Assembly: GCF_003385455.1 (NCBI RefSeq)
Contig: NZ_QNUF01000002.1
Span: 124,001 to 188,000, forward strand
Direction of reading: 5' to 3'
Source of the DNA: Chryseobacterium rhizosphaerae
GTDB lineage: Bacteria > Bacteroidota > Bacteroidia > Flavobacteriales > Weeksellaceae
DNA: 64,000 bases
The notes under the pieces are model-generated. The model was not told where the DNA came from, did no database searches, and saw only the letters and a list, made by a program, of their open reading frames with translations. Numbering within the stretch: the first letter of the stretch is position 1; each line of letters opens with the position of its first letter. Position numbers and translations under genes: made by a program. Below are positions 32,427 through 41,222 of this stretch, one piece after another.

Positions 32427-34841
32427 TTATTTTACAATTATTTTACCGGACGACACTACCTTATTATCAGCTGATGTAATTTTGTAAAGATAAGTACCAG
32501 CGGGTAAATCCTGTGTATTAACTACATTATTATTTGGATTAATATTCTGTTTTTTAGACAATGTTCCTGAAGCTCCATACAAAGATATTTCGCTTGCAGA
32601 TCTGTCATCAATTCTAAACTTAATATCCTCTCCTCTTTTAACAGGATTCGGATACGCTGTATTTTCCTGTTTATTTTCAATTCCTTTTGCCGTTTTTACA
32701 GATAAAGAAGAAGGACAAGGGACTTCTGTTTTCCAGTTGGCATCCGACATACTGATTAAAGTAGCAGAATGACCGTTTGGAGTAGCATCTACTGCTCCGC
32801 TTCCACTTCCGTCATCCATTTTCCAATTGGCCTCCAGGCTCGTTGAGCTGGCCGCAATATTACATTTGTTATCCAGGATTTCCTGAGCCGTCAGAGCTTT
32901 CTTCCATACTCTGAATTCATCCAGCGATCCATTAAGTGCACGGGAGTTATCATAATTTCTACCCATATAAAGAATACCATTTGCTGTAAAATTACCGGTA
33001 GCCGCAGTACTTGCATCAAGATTACCATTGACGTAGAGTTTCATCGTTGCACCATCATAAGTTGCTGCCACATGATACCATGTATTGGCATTAAGAGCTG
33101 TATTTCCGTTCAATTTTATCTGAGATGAACCAAAACTTAAGGTAAACTGCAGTTTATTATTGGCAAGAGTAGCATCTCCCAATCTTAGTATGGCTGAATT
33201 ATTATCTCCCACTTCAATTCCGATTACTGACGAAATATAAGGGAAAGCAGTTTTGAATGCATTTACTTTTACCCAGCCTTCAAAAGTGACAGCATTTCCA
33301 TTGAGGTTAAATTGTCCGGCATTAAGATATTGACTGCTTCCGTTAAAAGAAAGAGATCTTGGGCCAGGGCTGGTAACAGGAACAAGTCCACTATTGAATG
33401 GAGTATCTGCTGAATAAGTACTGGTAGTTGTTCCTCCGCATACAGACTGTATTTTCCATACATAGTTGGTATTGGCAGTCAGGTTCTGAAGGGTATAGGT
33501 ATTGGTGGTAATATTAGGAACTGTAGTCCACGTTGAGGCTGCTGTAGTTTTATATTGTAAAGTATAGGAAGCAGCTGTTCCTACAGTATCCCAGGATAAT
33601 TTGGTAGTTGTTCCAAGGGCATTGGACGCTATTAAATTTGATGGAGTGGCACATCCGTTTCCTGAGTTAAATCTTGGGGCAAAAATGTAGGTACTTTTTG
33701 ACGTTGAAGAACAGTTAGACTGTATTCTCCAGTCATATTCTGTATTGGATGTTAAATTATTTACGACAATATTGCTTCCTGTATAATTACTTGTTACATT
33801 CGTCCAGGTTGTTGAACTGGCAGGCTTATAATCTATATTGTAAGTTTGGGAGCCGCTGGAGGTCCAGTTTAATTTTGCAGAAGTTCCTGTAAGAGTGTTT
33901 GCTTCTAATCCTAACGGCGGATCACACGCTGCCCCCTGAGTCCAAGAATAAAGCTGGCCTGACAATACTGTATTTTGGCTATAGAGTATATTGGATCCTG
34001 TACTTAAATAGCTGGCCATGTTCGTACCTGGCAGGTCATACCACATAAATACACCATAGCCGTCATTTTTTGAATTGGTAGCCAAAGTGGAAAGTGTAGA
34101 AGTAGAGGTGTTATTGATCCATGTTGCAGCAGCAGAAAGCTTAGCTTTGGTAAGAGGAGGCACACTCGGAGCGCTGTATGTCCCGTAGTAGGCATTCCAG
34201 CTGTAGTCAATATAATTTCCGGCCTGATCTCCATTATAGCTCTGCCTTGAAGTTGCAGGGCCCAGATAATAGAAGGTAATCAGTTTATCAGGCATTGCTG
34301 CTTTAAGTTCCTGAAGAAGCATTACAAAAGAGCTGCTATTTGGCTGTCCGGTTCCGTTATTTCCGTAATCAGCATATTCATCATCCAGGTCTACCCCATC
34401 CAGCCCATAAGTATAAACAGTATTTGCGATCTGCAGGGCAAAATCTTTCGCAGCTTCCCTATTCGGAAAGTTGGAGATCCCAGCTCCCTGATGATTTCCC
34501 AGAATATCAAGTAAAACCTTAATTCCTTTTTGCTGTAAAGGTTTCACATATGTATCGACATCATTCAATACTTTGGTAACATTATTATTGTTTGAAATGT
34601 ACGCTCTGCTTTTGGACACATCATAATTAATGTTGGCCGCAAAAATAATAGCGACGTCAAAAAGCTGTTTTCCACTGTTCTGCAGGGTATAGGATCCTGC
34701 ATTCAGCATATTGTTGTTATTCACTTCCACATAGCATATCCCAACAGGATTATTAAGCTGTTGTGCATCGACAAGAGAGCCTGAATGAAGCATCATTGCC
34801 ATCAGGCCCATAAAAAAGGATTTTTTTTTCATTGTATACAT
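32427..34841 (-). CDS. GH18 endo-N-acetylglucosaminidase, T9SS-secreted
   Basis: Secreted multi-domain enzyme of 804 residues that should cut between the two core GlcNAc residues of N-glycans. A signal peptide (to about 26) is followed by a GH18 barrel (about 30-300) with DGVDLDDEYADYG (148-160); the DxxDxDxE pattern is met by Asp148, Asp151, Asp153 and catalytic Glu155. DDEYADYG is close to Endo H and Endo F1, which prefer high-mannose chains. Two fibronectin III-like domains (about 305-395 and 400-480), a LamG-like domain (about 495-690) and a type A T9SS sorting domain (about 725-804, from AYPNPV to GKIIVK) follow. An alternative start lies three codons in. Confidence 0.92.
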   Translation of the reverse strand: MYTMKKKSFFMGLMAMMLHSGSLVDAQQLNNPVGICYVEVNNNNMLNAGSYTLQNSGKQLFDVAIIFAANINYDVSKSRAYISNNNNVTKVLNDVDTYVKPLQQKGIKVLLDILGNHQGAGISNFPNREAAKDFALQIANTVYTYGLDGVDLDDEYADYGNNGTGQPNSSSFVMLLQELKAAMPDKLITFYYLGPATSRQSYNGDQAGNYIDYSWNAYYGTYSAPSVPPLTKAKLSAAATWINNTSTSTLSTLATNSKNDGYGVFMWYDLPGTNMASYLSTGSNILYSQNTVLSGQLYSWTQGAACDPPLGLEANTLTGTSAKLNWTSSGSQTYNIDYKPASSTTWTNVTSNYTGSNIVVNNLTSNTEYDWRIQSNCSSTSKSTYIFAPRFNSGNGCATPSNLIASNALGTTTKLSWDTVGTAASYTLQYKTTAASTWTTVPNITTNTYTLQNLTANTNYVWKIQSVCGGTTTSTYSADTPFNSGLVPVTSPGPRSLSFNGSSQYLNAGQFNLNGNAVTFEGWVKVNAFKTAFPYISSVIGIEVGDNNSAILRLGDATLANNKLQFTLSFGSSQIKLNGNTALNANTWYHVAATYDGATMKLYVNGNLDASTAATGNFTANGILYMGRNYDNSRALNGSLDEFRVWKKALTAQEILDNKCNIAASSTSLEANWKMDDGSGSGAVDATPNGHSATLISMSDANWKTEVPCPSSLSVKTAKGIENKQENTAYPNPVKRGEDIKFRIDDRSASEISLYGASGTLSKKQNINPNNNVVNTQDLPAGTYLYKITSADNKVVSSGKIIVK

Positions 34842-34941
34842 TATTTTGATGTTTTTGGTGTCGGGATTCTATATACCACTCCCCGGGTATGTTTTTTAAA
34901 GAAACATACCTAAGAAAAAAGGGGCATATAAAATAAGAGGG
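34842..34941 (-). repeat. Spacer with inverted repeat
   Basis: GGTATGTTT (34886-34894) and AAACATACC (34902-34910) form a 9 bp stem between the GH125 and GH18 genes. No T run follows on the - strand, so an RNA processing or stability element is more likely than a terminator. Confidence 0.4.
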
Positions 34942-36369
34942 CTATGTCAGCAGCTCCGGGTTTTCGTTAAAGGTTTTCCATAATAATTCTCCAAATAAAG
35001 TATTCGACCATGCGAACCATTCTCTGGTGAATTTTTTGTCGTTGTCTTTATGGAAGGACTCATGCATAAAGCCTGTCCCACCGTGCGTTTTCTGTAAGGT
35101 GTCTATGCACCATTTAATCTCACCTGTATCTTTAGTGGTGAGTGCTTTCATAATGATACTCATCGGCCAGATCATATCAAGCCCAATGTGTGGCCCTCCA
35201 ATTCCTTCCGCCAGTTTACCTTTGAAAAAGAATGGGTTATTTTCTGACCAAACAAATTTCCTTGTGTTCACATACACAGGATCATCTGCTTTTACGGCAT
35301 CTAAATAAGGCAGACCCAATAAGCTCGGACAATTGGCATCATCCATCAGGTTATAGCTTCCAAAGCCATTAACTTCAAAAGCATATATTTTTCCATATTC
35401 CGGATGATTGTAAATTCCGTACTTTTTAATGGCGGCATCCACCTCATCAGCAAGGCTGGTAAGTTGCTGAGCCAGACCTTTTTCATTTTTGATCTGAGAA
35501 ACCATTTCTGCTGCCTGACGTAGGCTTACCACAGCAAATAAATTAGAAGGAATTAAAAATCCATAAATCGTAGCATCATCACTTGGGCGGAACATGGAAC
35601 TGATCAGTCCAACCGGTTTTGTAGGATACCCATATCCTCCCATTGGAACACCATCTGTAGCCCAAGCCGTTGTACGCTCAAACTTGTAAGGTCCCAGGTC
35701 TTTTTTTCTCTGCTGCTCAGTAAATGTCTGTAGGGTAAGCTTAATGCCCTGTAGCCAATTAGCATCAAAAGGTTTGGTATCTCCTGTTGTTTTCCAAAAA
35801 TGATAAGCCAAACGAATAGGATAACACAAAGAATCTATTTCCCACTTTCTTTCATGGGTACCAGGTTTCATATCTGTATGATCGTATTCTTTCCATTTAC
35901 TTATTTTTTTGTCATCATTATAAAATGCATTGGCATAAGGATCTTTCAGAATGAATTTCGTCTGTTTATAAATAACCCCTGAAATAAGCTTGTGAAGTTT
36001 TTCATCTTTTTTTGAAAACTGTAAATAAGGAAAAACCTGCGCAGAGCTGTCACGAAGCCACATCGCATCAATATCACCCGTAATTACATAAGTATCAGGA
36101 GTTCCATTATTTTCACTGTAAAAAACAGTAGTATCTAATGTATTCGGAAAACAGTTTTCAAAAAGCCAGCTTAATTCTTTATTTTTTACTTTCTTTTTAA
36201 AAGCCGCAATAGCACTTTCTACGGATTCACTGGTAAAATGTCTTTTATCTTTGGGAACACGAACAACAGGAAAATCGTCCATCACCAGATTCTTTGCAAA
36301 AACATTCTGTGTAAACAGCAATCCGGCTCCTGCCAGTGCACTTGTTTTAATAAAATTTCTCCTTTCCAT
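34942..36369 (-). CDS. GH125 exo-alpha-1,6-mannosidase
   Basis: Metal-independent inverting alpha-mannosidase, 475 residues. The N-terminus MERRNFIKTSALAGAGLL has a twin-arginine pattern (RRNFIK), so the enzyme may be exported folded to the periplasm. Family features are ITGDIDAMWLRDSSAQVFPY (about 96-115), an ERTTAWATDGVPMGGYGYPT region and the C-terminal HESFHKDNDKKFTREWFAW. It removes the alpha-1,6-linked mannose from trimmed N-glycan cores, after GH92 has acted on alpha-1,2 and alpha-1,3 bonds. It follows a GH92 gene by 32 bases. Confidence 0.92.
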   Translation of the reverse strand: MERRNFIKTSALAGAGLLFTQNVFAKNLVMDDFPVVRVPKDKRHFTSESVESAIAAFKKKVKNKELSWLFENCFPNTLDTTVFYSENNGTPDTYVITGDIDAMWLRDSSAQVFPYLQFSKKDEKLHKLISGVIYKQTKFILKDPYANAFYNDDKKISKWKEYDHTDMKPGTHERKWEIDSLCYPIRLAYHFWKTTGDTKPFDANWLQGIKLTLQTFTEQQRKKDLGPYKFERTTAWATDGVPMGGYGYPTKPVGLISSMFRPSDDATIYGFLIPSNLFAVVSLRQAAEMVSQIKNEKGLAQQLTSLADEVDAAIKKYGIYNHPEYGKIYAFEVNGFGSYNLMDDANCPSLLGLPYLDAVKADDPVYVNTRKFVWSENNPFFFKGKLAEGIGGPHIGLDMIWPMSIIMKALTTKDTGEIKWCIDTLQKTHGGTGFMHESFHKDNDKKFTREWFAWSNTLFGELLWKTFNENPELLT

Positions 36370-36401
36370 TGATACTTTTATTTCGTTTATTTTTATTAGT
36401 C

Positions 36402-38633
36402 TTATTTTACAGGCTTACTTCCCATTACAAATCTCAGCTCTCCACCATTCATAATATCACTGTGGTTCAATTCCCAGCTCTTGTACTCTTTCCCGTTCAG
36501 GAACATTTTCTGAACGTAAATGTTTTTATCGGATATCTTGTCTGCTACTACGGTAAATGTTTTTCCATTTTCCAACAGCAATGAAGCTTTAGGAAACTGA
36601 GGTGCACCAATTGCATAGACAGGTTTCCCTGGTGTCACCGGATAAAATCCTAATGAAGAGAAAATATACCATGCCGACATCTGTCCGCAGTCTTCATTAT
36701 TCACAATTCCATCAGGTTTAGCCGCATACATATTATCACGGATATATTTGATCATTTTCTGAGTCTTATAAGGACTTCCTGCATAATTATACAGGTATGG
36801 AACATGATGCCCCGGTTCATCTCCAAACCCCAAAGAGCCGATGAATCCTGAAATATCAACATGCTGTTCTCCCTGCATATTAAGAGCTTCTGTAAATGTT
36901 TTATCCAGTTTTTCTTCAAACCCTTTTTTCCCTCCGTACAGGTTCATCATTTCATCAATCTGGTGAGGAGCAAAAAAATCATATGCCCAGATGTTCCCGG
37001 AAACCCAGTGTGGCTGAAGCTTTTTCCAATCGTTCAGTGCAAAATCTGCTAAAAATTTTCCGTCTTTCTGTCTTGGCCAGAAGTGACTATTTTCTTTATT
37101 GAAAGTATTCAGGAAGTTCATAGAACGCTTCTTATAGACTTCTGCATCTTCTTTTTTACCCAGTTTTTCTGCAAGCTGCTGGATACACCAGTCATCATAA
37201 GCATATTCAAGGGTGGCAGAAACAGAAGCTCCGTTTTCCGAAGGAGAATACCCCAGTTTAATATAATCGTTTAGGCCTCCTCCTCCATCACTGCTGCTCA
37301 TTTTATCTGTTAAAGAAGCATCTTTCATTGCAGCAAAGGCTTTTTCAGCATCAATACCCGGTACACCTTTTGAAATAGCATCCCAAATGACCGATACACT
37401 GTGATAACCCAACATACAGAAATTATCGTATCCACATAATTCCCAGATAGGCATATGGTCTTTACGGTCGGTATACCTGCTGATCAGGGAGTTGGCAAAT
37501 TCTTTGGTATGTTTCTGATCCATAATGGTCAGCAGAGGATGGGTTGCTCTGAAGCCATCCCAATAAGAATAGGTACTGTAGTTGGTAAACCATTTGGTAT
37601 TCATATTTTCCTGAGCAGCCACATAGTCTCCATTGGCATCCATATAAAGGTTAGGAGCTATAAATGTATGATAAACCCCTGTATAGAAAATCTTTCTCTG
37701 ACTGTCTGTACCTCCTGTCACCTGAAATCTTCCGATAAGATCTCTCCATGTCTTTTGTGCCGTTTCTTTAGCTTTTGCAAAATCCACATTCGTAGCCTCA
37801 GCATCAAAATTCTCCTGTGCATTTTCTGTACTTACCGGAGATAAAGAGACTTTCACTTCGATACTTTCCTTATCTTCTGTAGAGAATCTTACAAAAGCTT
37901 TCGCATCCTTAGCAAGGGCAATCTTTTCGTTGTTTTTGATTTTTCCTTCGGCATACACTCCGTAAGATTTGAAAGGTTTTGAAAACTCCATCACGAAATA
38001 AGCAAATCGCTTACCTCCCCAACCATTGCTGTAGCAGTATCCTTTTATTTTGTTATTACCCTCTACACTTACCAGAGTATGGTAAATATTTCCAAAAATT
38101 TTATTGGTTGGATCAATAATGATATTGGATTCATCACTCTTGGGGAATGTATACTTATGAAATCCCACTCTTGGAGAAGCCGTAAGTTCGGCTTTGATTC
38201 CATAGCTGTCGAGCATTACTGAATAATATCCCGGGGCCGCCGTTTCTTTTTCATGACTGAATTTTGAACGATAGCCTGTCTCGGGCTTATCTTCTGATCC
38301 CGGAACCATTTTTACCTGACCTACGGTAGGCATAACCAGAATATCTCCAAGATCTGCCCATCCTGTTCCACTAAGGTGATTGTGGCTGAATCCCATGATC
38401 GTCTTACTGCTGTAATGATACCCGGAACACCAGTCCCAGTCTCCACTTTTAGTATTCTGATCCGGACTTAGCTGAATCATCCCAAACGGTGTGGTAGCTC
38501 CCGGAAACGTATGGCCGTGGCCTCCTGTCCCAATAAAAGGATCTACCCAGGATAAGACATCCCCCTTTTGTTGTTGGGCATTCACCGTAGAAACCAGGAG
38601 TGTAAAAAAACAGATAAGCAATTCTTTTTTCAT
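36402..38633 (-). CDS. GH92 alpha-mannosidase
   Basis: Calcium-dependent inverting exo-alpha-mannosidase, 743 residues, with a signal peptide ending NAQ at residue 20. It starts with WVDPFIGTGGHGHTFPGA (29-46), has SYWDGFRATHPL (356-367), the acid motif GDEPGHH with Glu606, and NNEDCGQMSAWYIFSSLGF (645-663) for base and calcium binding. Unlike the other GH92 in this window it keeps the acid Glu, so ordinary hydrolysis of alpha-mannosides (1,2 or 1,3) is expected. It lies 22 bases after a 30-residue membrane ORF and 32 before GH125. Confidence 0.93.
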   Translation of the reverse strand: MKKELLICFFTLLVSTVNAQQQKGDVLSWVDPFIGTGGHGHTFPGATTPFGMIQLSPDQNTKSGDWDWCSGYHYSSKTIMGFSHNHLSGTGWADLGDILVMPTVGQVKMVPGSEDKPETGYRSKFSHEKETAAPGYYSVMLDSYGIKAELTASPRVGFHKYTFPKSDESNIIIDPTNKIFGNIYHTLVSVEGNNKIKGYCYSNGWGGKRFAYFVMEFSKPFKSYGVYAEGKIKNNEKIALAKDAKAFVRFSTEDKESIEVKVSLSPVSTENAQENFDAEATNVDFAKAKETAQKTWRDLIGRFQVTGGTDSQRKIFYTGVYHTFIAPNLYMDANGDYVAAQENMNTKWFTNYSTYSYWDGFRATHPLLTIMDQKHTKEFANSLISRYTDRKDHMPIWELCGYDNFCMLGYHSVSVIWDAISKGVPGIDAEKAFAAMKDASLTDKMSSSDGGGGLNDYIKLGYSPSENGASVSATLEYAYDDWCIQQLAEKLGKKEDAEVYKKRSMNFLNTFNKENSHFWPRQKDGKFLADFALNDWKKLQPHWVSGNIWAYDFFAPHQIDEMMNLYGGKKGFEEKLDKTFTEALNMQGEQHVDISGFIGSLGFGDEPGHHVPYLYNYAGSPYKTQKMIKYIRDNMYAAKPDGIVNNEDCGQMSAWYIFSSLGFYPVTPGKPVYAIGAPQFPKASLLLENGKTFTVVADKISDKNIYVQKMFLNGKEYKSWELNHSDIMNGGELRFVMGSKPVK

Positions 38634-38655
38634 GATAAGAGGTATCAGTAATTTT

Positions 38656-38748
38656 TTATTTTAAAAGTTGGTTTAAAAATATGAAAACCATTACAAATAT
38701 CCCAATAATAAAGGGAATTAAGCCGATCAACATATTAAAAAACCTCAT
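38656..38748 (-). CDS. Candidate 30-residue membrane protein
   Basis: A short ORF that starts at the base after the GH130 stop codon (TAAATG) and ends 22 bases before the GH92 start. The product begins MRFFNMLIGLIPF, has an uninterrupted hydrophobic core of about 20 residues (about 6-25) and ends NQLLK. This is the composition of a single-pass small membrane protein. The stop-start junction fits translational coupling. No homolog is known to me. It could regulate or attach to the adjacent MFS importer. It fills nearly the whole gap between two catabolic genes, which argues for it being real. Confidence 0.5.
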   Translation of the reverse strand: MRFFNMLIGLIPFIIGIFVMVFIFLNQLLK

Positions 38749-39720
38749 TTAGATTGAATTTTTTTTCATAAAATCAATAATTTCAGAAATATATCCAAAC
38801 GCGATAGCTACCACTGTGTCGGCAGCACCATAATATACGGTTACTTTATCTCCTTCAGTCAATGCAGCACATGGGAAAACCACATTCGGCACATCTCCTG
38901 TCAGTTCATACACTTCTGCCGGAGCCAGCAGATAAGGTTTTGTTCTGTACAATACTTTTGTAGGATCTTCAAGGTCAAGCAATGCTGCTCCCATTGAATA
39001 TCTGAATCCTCTGCAGGTATTGATTACCCCATGATAGAAAAGTAACCATCCTTCCTCTGTTTTTATAGGAACCGGACCTCCCCCGATTTTTGTACACTGC
39101 CAGGCACTGTCTTCAAAAGGAGTTACTTTCATTACACAACGGTGCTCTCCCCAGTATTTCATATCAGGACTGTAGCTGATATAAATATCACCAAAAGGCG
39201 TATGTCCGTTATCACTTGGACGGCTCAGCATCGCATATTTTCCATTGATCTTTTCAGGGAAAAGCACTCCATTTCTATTGAATGGCAGAAAAGCATTTTC
39301 ACACTGGAAAAATTCCTTAAAATCAAAAGTATATCCAATTCCAATGGTAGGTCCATTATATCCGTTACACCATGTAATCCAGTAACGATCTTCAATAAAA
39401 GTAACGCGGGGATCATATTTGTAATCAGATTCAATCATTTCTGTGTTTCCTGCCTTCATTTCAATAGGGTCATGATTGATTTCCCAATTGATTCCATCTT
39501 TACTGAAACCTGCAAAAATATTCATCTGCACCGCTTTGTTGTCACAGCGGAATACCCCTGCAAATCCATCCTCAAAAGGAATCACAGCACTGTTGAATAT
39601 ACTGTTTGACGTTGGTATTGCATATCTGTTAATGATCGGGTTTTCGGAAAACCTCCACATGATATCATTGCTACCTTCCGGGCGATCCTGCCATGGGATC
39701 ATTACTGATTGAGCTGTCAT
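38749..39720 (-). CDS. GH130 beta-mannosyl phosphorylase
   Basis: Cytoplasmic phosphorylase, 323 residues, no signal peptide. By similarity to the Bacteroides N-glycan enzyme (BT1033 type), it should split Man-beta-1,4-GlcNAc with phosphate into mannose-1-phosphate and GlcNAc. Family traits are the five-bladed propeller with [20 protein letters not shown] (about 27-46), YKDPRV-like [15 protein letters not shown] and [21 protein letters not shown]. It sits next to an MFS transporter as in Bacteroides N-glycan loci, so the disaccharide is probably imported and then phosphorolysed. Start at MTAQSV. Confidence 0.9.
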   Translation of the reverse strand: MTAQSVMIPWQDRPEGSNDIMWRFSENPIINRYAIPTSNSIFNSAVIPFEDGFAGVFRCDNKAVQMNIFAGFSKDGINWEINHDPIEMKAGNTEMIESDYKYDPRVTFIEDRYWITWCNGYNGPTIGIGYTFDFKEFFQCENAFLPFNRNGVLFPEKINGKYAMLSRPSDNGHTPFGDIYISYSPDMKYWGEHRCVMKVTPFEDSAWQCTKIGGGPVPIKTEEGWLLFYHGVINTCRGFRYSMGAALLDLEDPTKVLYRTKPYLLAPAEVYELTGDVPNVVFPCAALTEGDKVTVYYGAADTVVAIAFGYISEIIDFMKKNSI

Positions 39721-39763
39721 AAAGTATTTTTTACTTTTTATTTAAATTTGTTTAATAATTGAT

Positions 39764-41056
39764 TTATTGTTCTTTTTGATTTTCCGAATATGGAAACGGA
39801 ACCCATAGGGTTACAAGAAATGCCGGAATAGTAGCGATCAGTACCCAGATAAAAAATATTTTATATCCTACCCAGTCGCTGATCATTCCACTGAACATTC
39901 CCGGAATCATCACTCCGAGATTCATAATACCTGTTGCAAATGCATAATGGGCTGTTTTATGTTTTCCCGGGGCAATCTGCTGCATCATGTATAGCATAAG
40001 TCCGACAAACCCAAAACCATAACCAAAATACTCCACCACTACTGCAATTCCTACCGGCAAGAGATCAGCAGGCTGGTAGTACGCTAATAAAGCATAGACT
40101 ACAAATGGAATATTGAATGCAGAGCATAACCATATCAATGATCTCTTCAATCCGCGGGCTGAAATAAAATAACCGGCCAGTACAGATCCTAAAATAAATG
40201 CTGCAGAACCATACGTTCCATAAATAAGTCCAATATCTGATGTTGAAAGTCCTAATCCTCCTGAGGACCTTGGCGCTTTAAAAAATAACGGTGCAATTTT
40301 TATAGCAAACCCTTCAGCAAAACGATACAAAATAATGAACAGTACAGACCATAAGATGTTCTTCTTTGTAAAAAATGAGGTAATGACTTCCAGCAATTCC
40401 TGACGGACATTTCCTGCTGTTTTTTTATCTTTCTCTGATACTTCTTTGTTTTCTTTTGGCAGAATCAGGTAGTGGTATATAGCTAATACAAAAAACAATA
40501 GAGCATAAATCACCATAATGATCATCCATGCACGGGTTACCCCTTTTGTTTTTTCTAAAACCCCGGCAAAATAAACTAATGCCCCACTACTGATAATTTT
40601 GGCCAGATTATAAAAAGCTCCCTGCCAGCCTATATATTTTGCCTGCTCTTTATTGGTAAGGAAACTGATATAGGTTCCATCTGCCACCACATCATGAGTC
40701 GCTCCACAAAAGGCAATAACCGCAAAAAGAGCAATACTGTATTTGAAAAAATCCTGCAAAGGAAGACTTAATGCCACCAAAGCAAACAAAATTCCTATCG
40801 CAAACTGGGTAACAACAACAAAGAATTTTTTGGTTTTATAGATCTCCAGAAAAGGACTCCAAAGAGGCTTTAACGTCCAGGAGAACATAACCAGAGCTGT
40901 CCAAAATGTAATTTGGGCATCTGAAACTCCCATATCTTTATACATAATCCCGGAAACTGCATTAATGGTTACAAAGGGCACTCCCATTGCAAAATATAAT
41001 GTAGATATCCAAAGGATGGGTTGTATTGAACGGGTTTCAGAGTTGTTTTTTCCCAT
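39764..41056 (-). CDS. MFS transporter, putative Man-GlcNAc importer
   Basis: Twelve-helix MFS protein of 430 residues. I start it at 41056 (MGKNNSETRSIQPILW); the longer frame to 41179 would translate an inverted-repeat element. It resembles AmpG-like carriers rather than sugar porters. Gene order with GH130 (43 bases downstream) matches Bacteroides N-glycan loci, where such a carrier is proposed to bring Man-beta-1,4-GlcNAc into the cytoplasm. The substrate is therefore inferred. It lies between SusD and GH130. Confidence 0.85.
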   Translation of the reverse strand: MGKNNSETRSIQPILWISTLYFAMGVPFVTINAVSGIMYKDMGVSDAQITFWTALVMFSWTLKPLWSPFLEIYKTKKFFVVVTQFAIGILFALVALSLPLQDFFKYSIALFAVIAFCGATHDVVADGTYISFLTNKEQAKYIGWQGAFYNLAKIISSGALVYFAGVLEKTKGVTRAWMIIMVIYALLFFVLAIYHYLILPKENKEVSEKDKKTAGNVRQELLEVITSFFTKKNILWSVLFIILYRFAEGFAIKIAPLFFKAPRSSGGLGLSTSDIGLIYGTYGSAAFILGSVLAGYFISARGLKRSLIWLCSAFNIPFVVYALLAYYQPADLLPVGIAVVVEYFGYGFGFVGLMLYMMQQIAPGKHKTAHYAFATGIMNLGVMIPGMFSGMISDWVGYKIFFIWVLIATIPAFLVTLWVPFPYSENQKEQ

Positions 41057-41078
41057 ATTAAAATAAGGTTCTAAAAAA

Positions 41079-41200
41079 AGAGGGCATCTCAAAATTTCAT
41101 TCCGACTTAAAACGAAACTATAGAAGAATAAATTATCGGAGATTCTCCTCTCCTTACGAAATGAACACTCAGGGTACAACCTGATTTTTGAGATGCCTCT
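41079..41200. repeat. MITE-like inverted repeat element
   Basis: A 122 bp segment bounded by near-perfect terminal inverted repeats: AGAGGGCATCTCAAAA on the left and AGAGGCATCTCAAAA (complement) on the right, of which 12 bases pair perfectly. The ends resemble those of Bacteroidota IS elements. It contains no coding capacity and separates the SusCD pair from the transporter in an otherwise tight operon. Confidence 0.55.
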
Positions 41201-41222
41201 GTATATAAATGATTCTGATTAA

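Noticed and set aside
41057-41179. Upstream extension of the MFS transporter gene
   Set aside because: It would translate the inverted-repeat element; the protein from 41056 starts at a natural position for the family.
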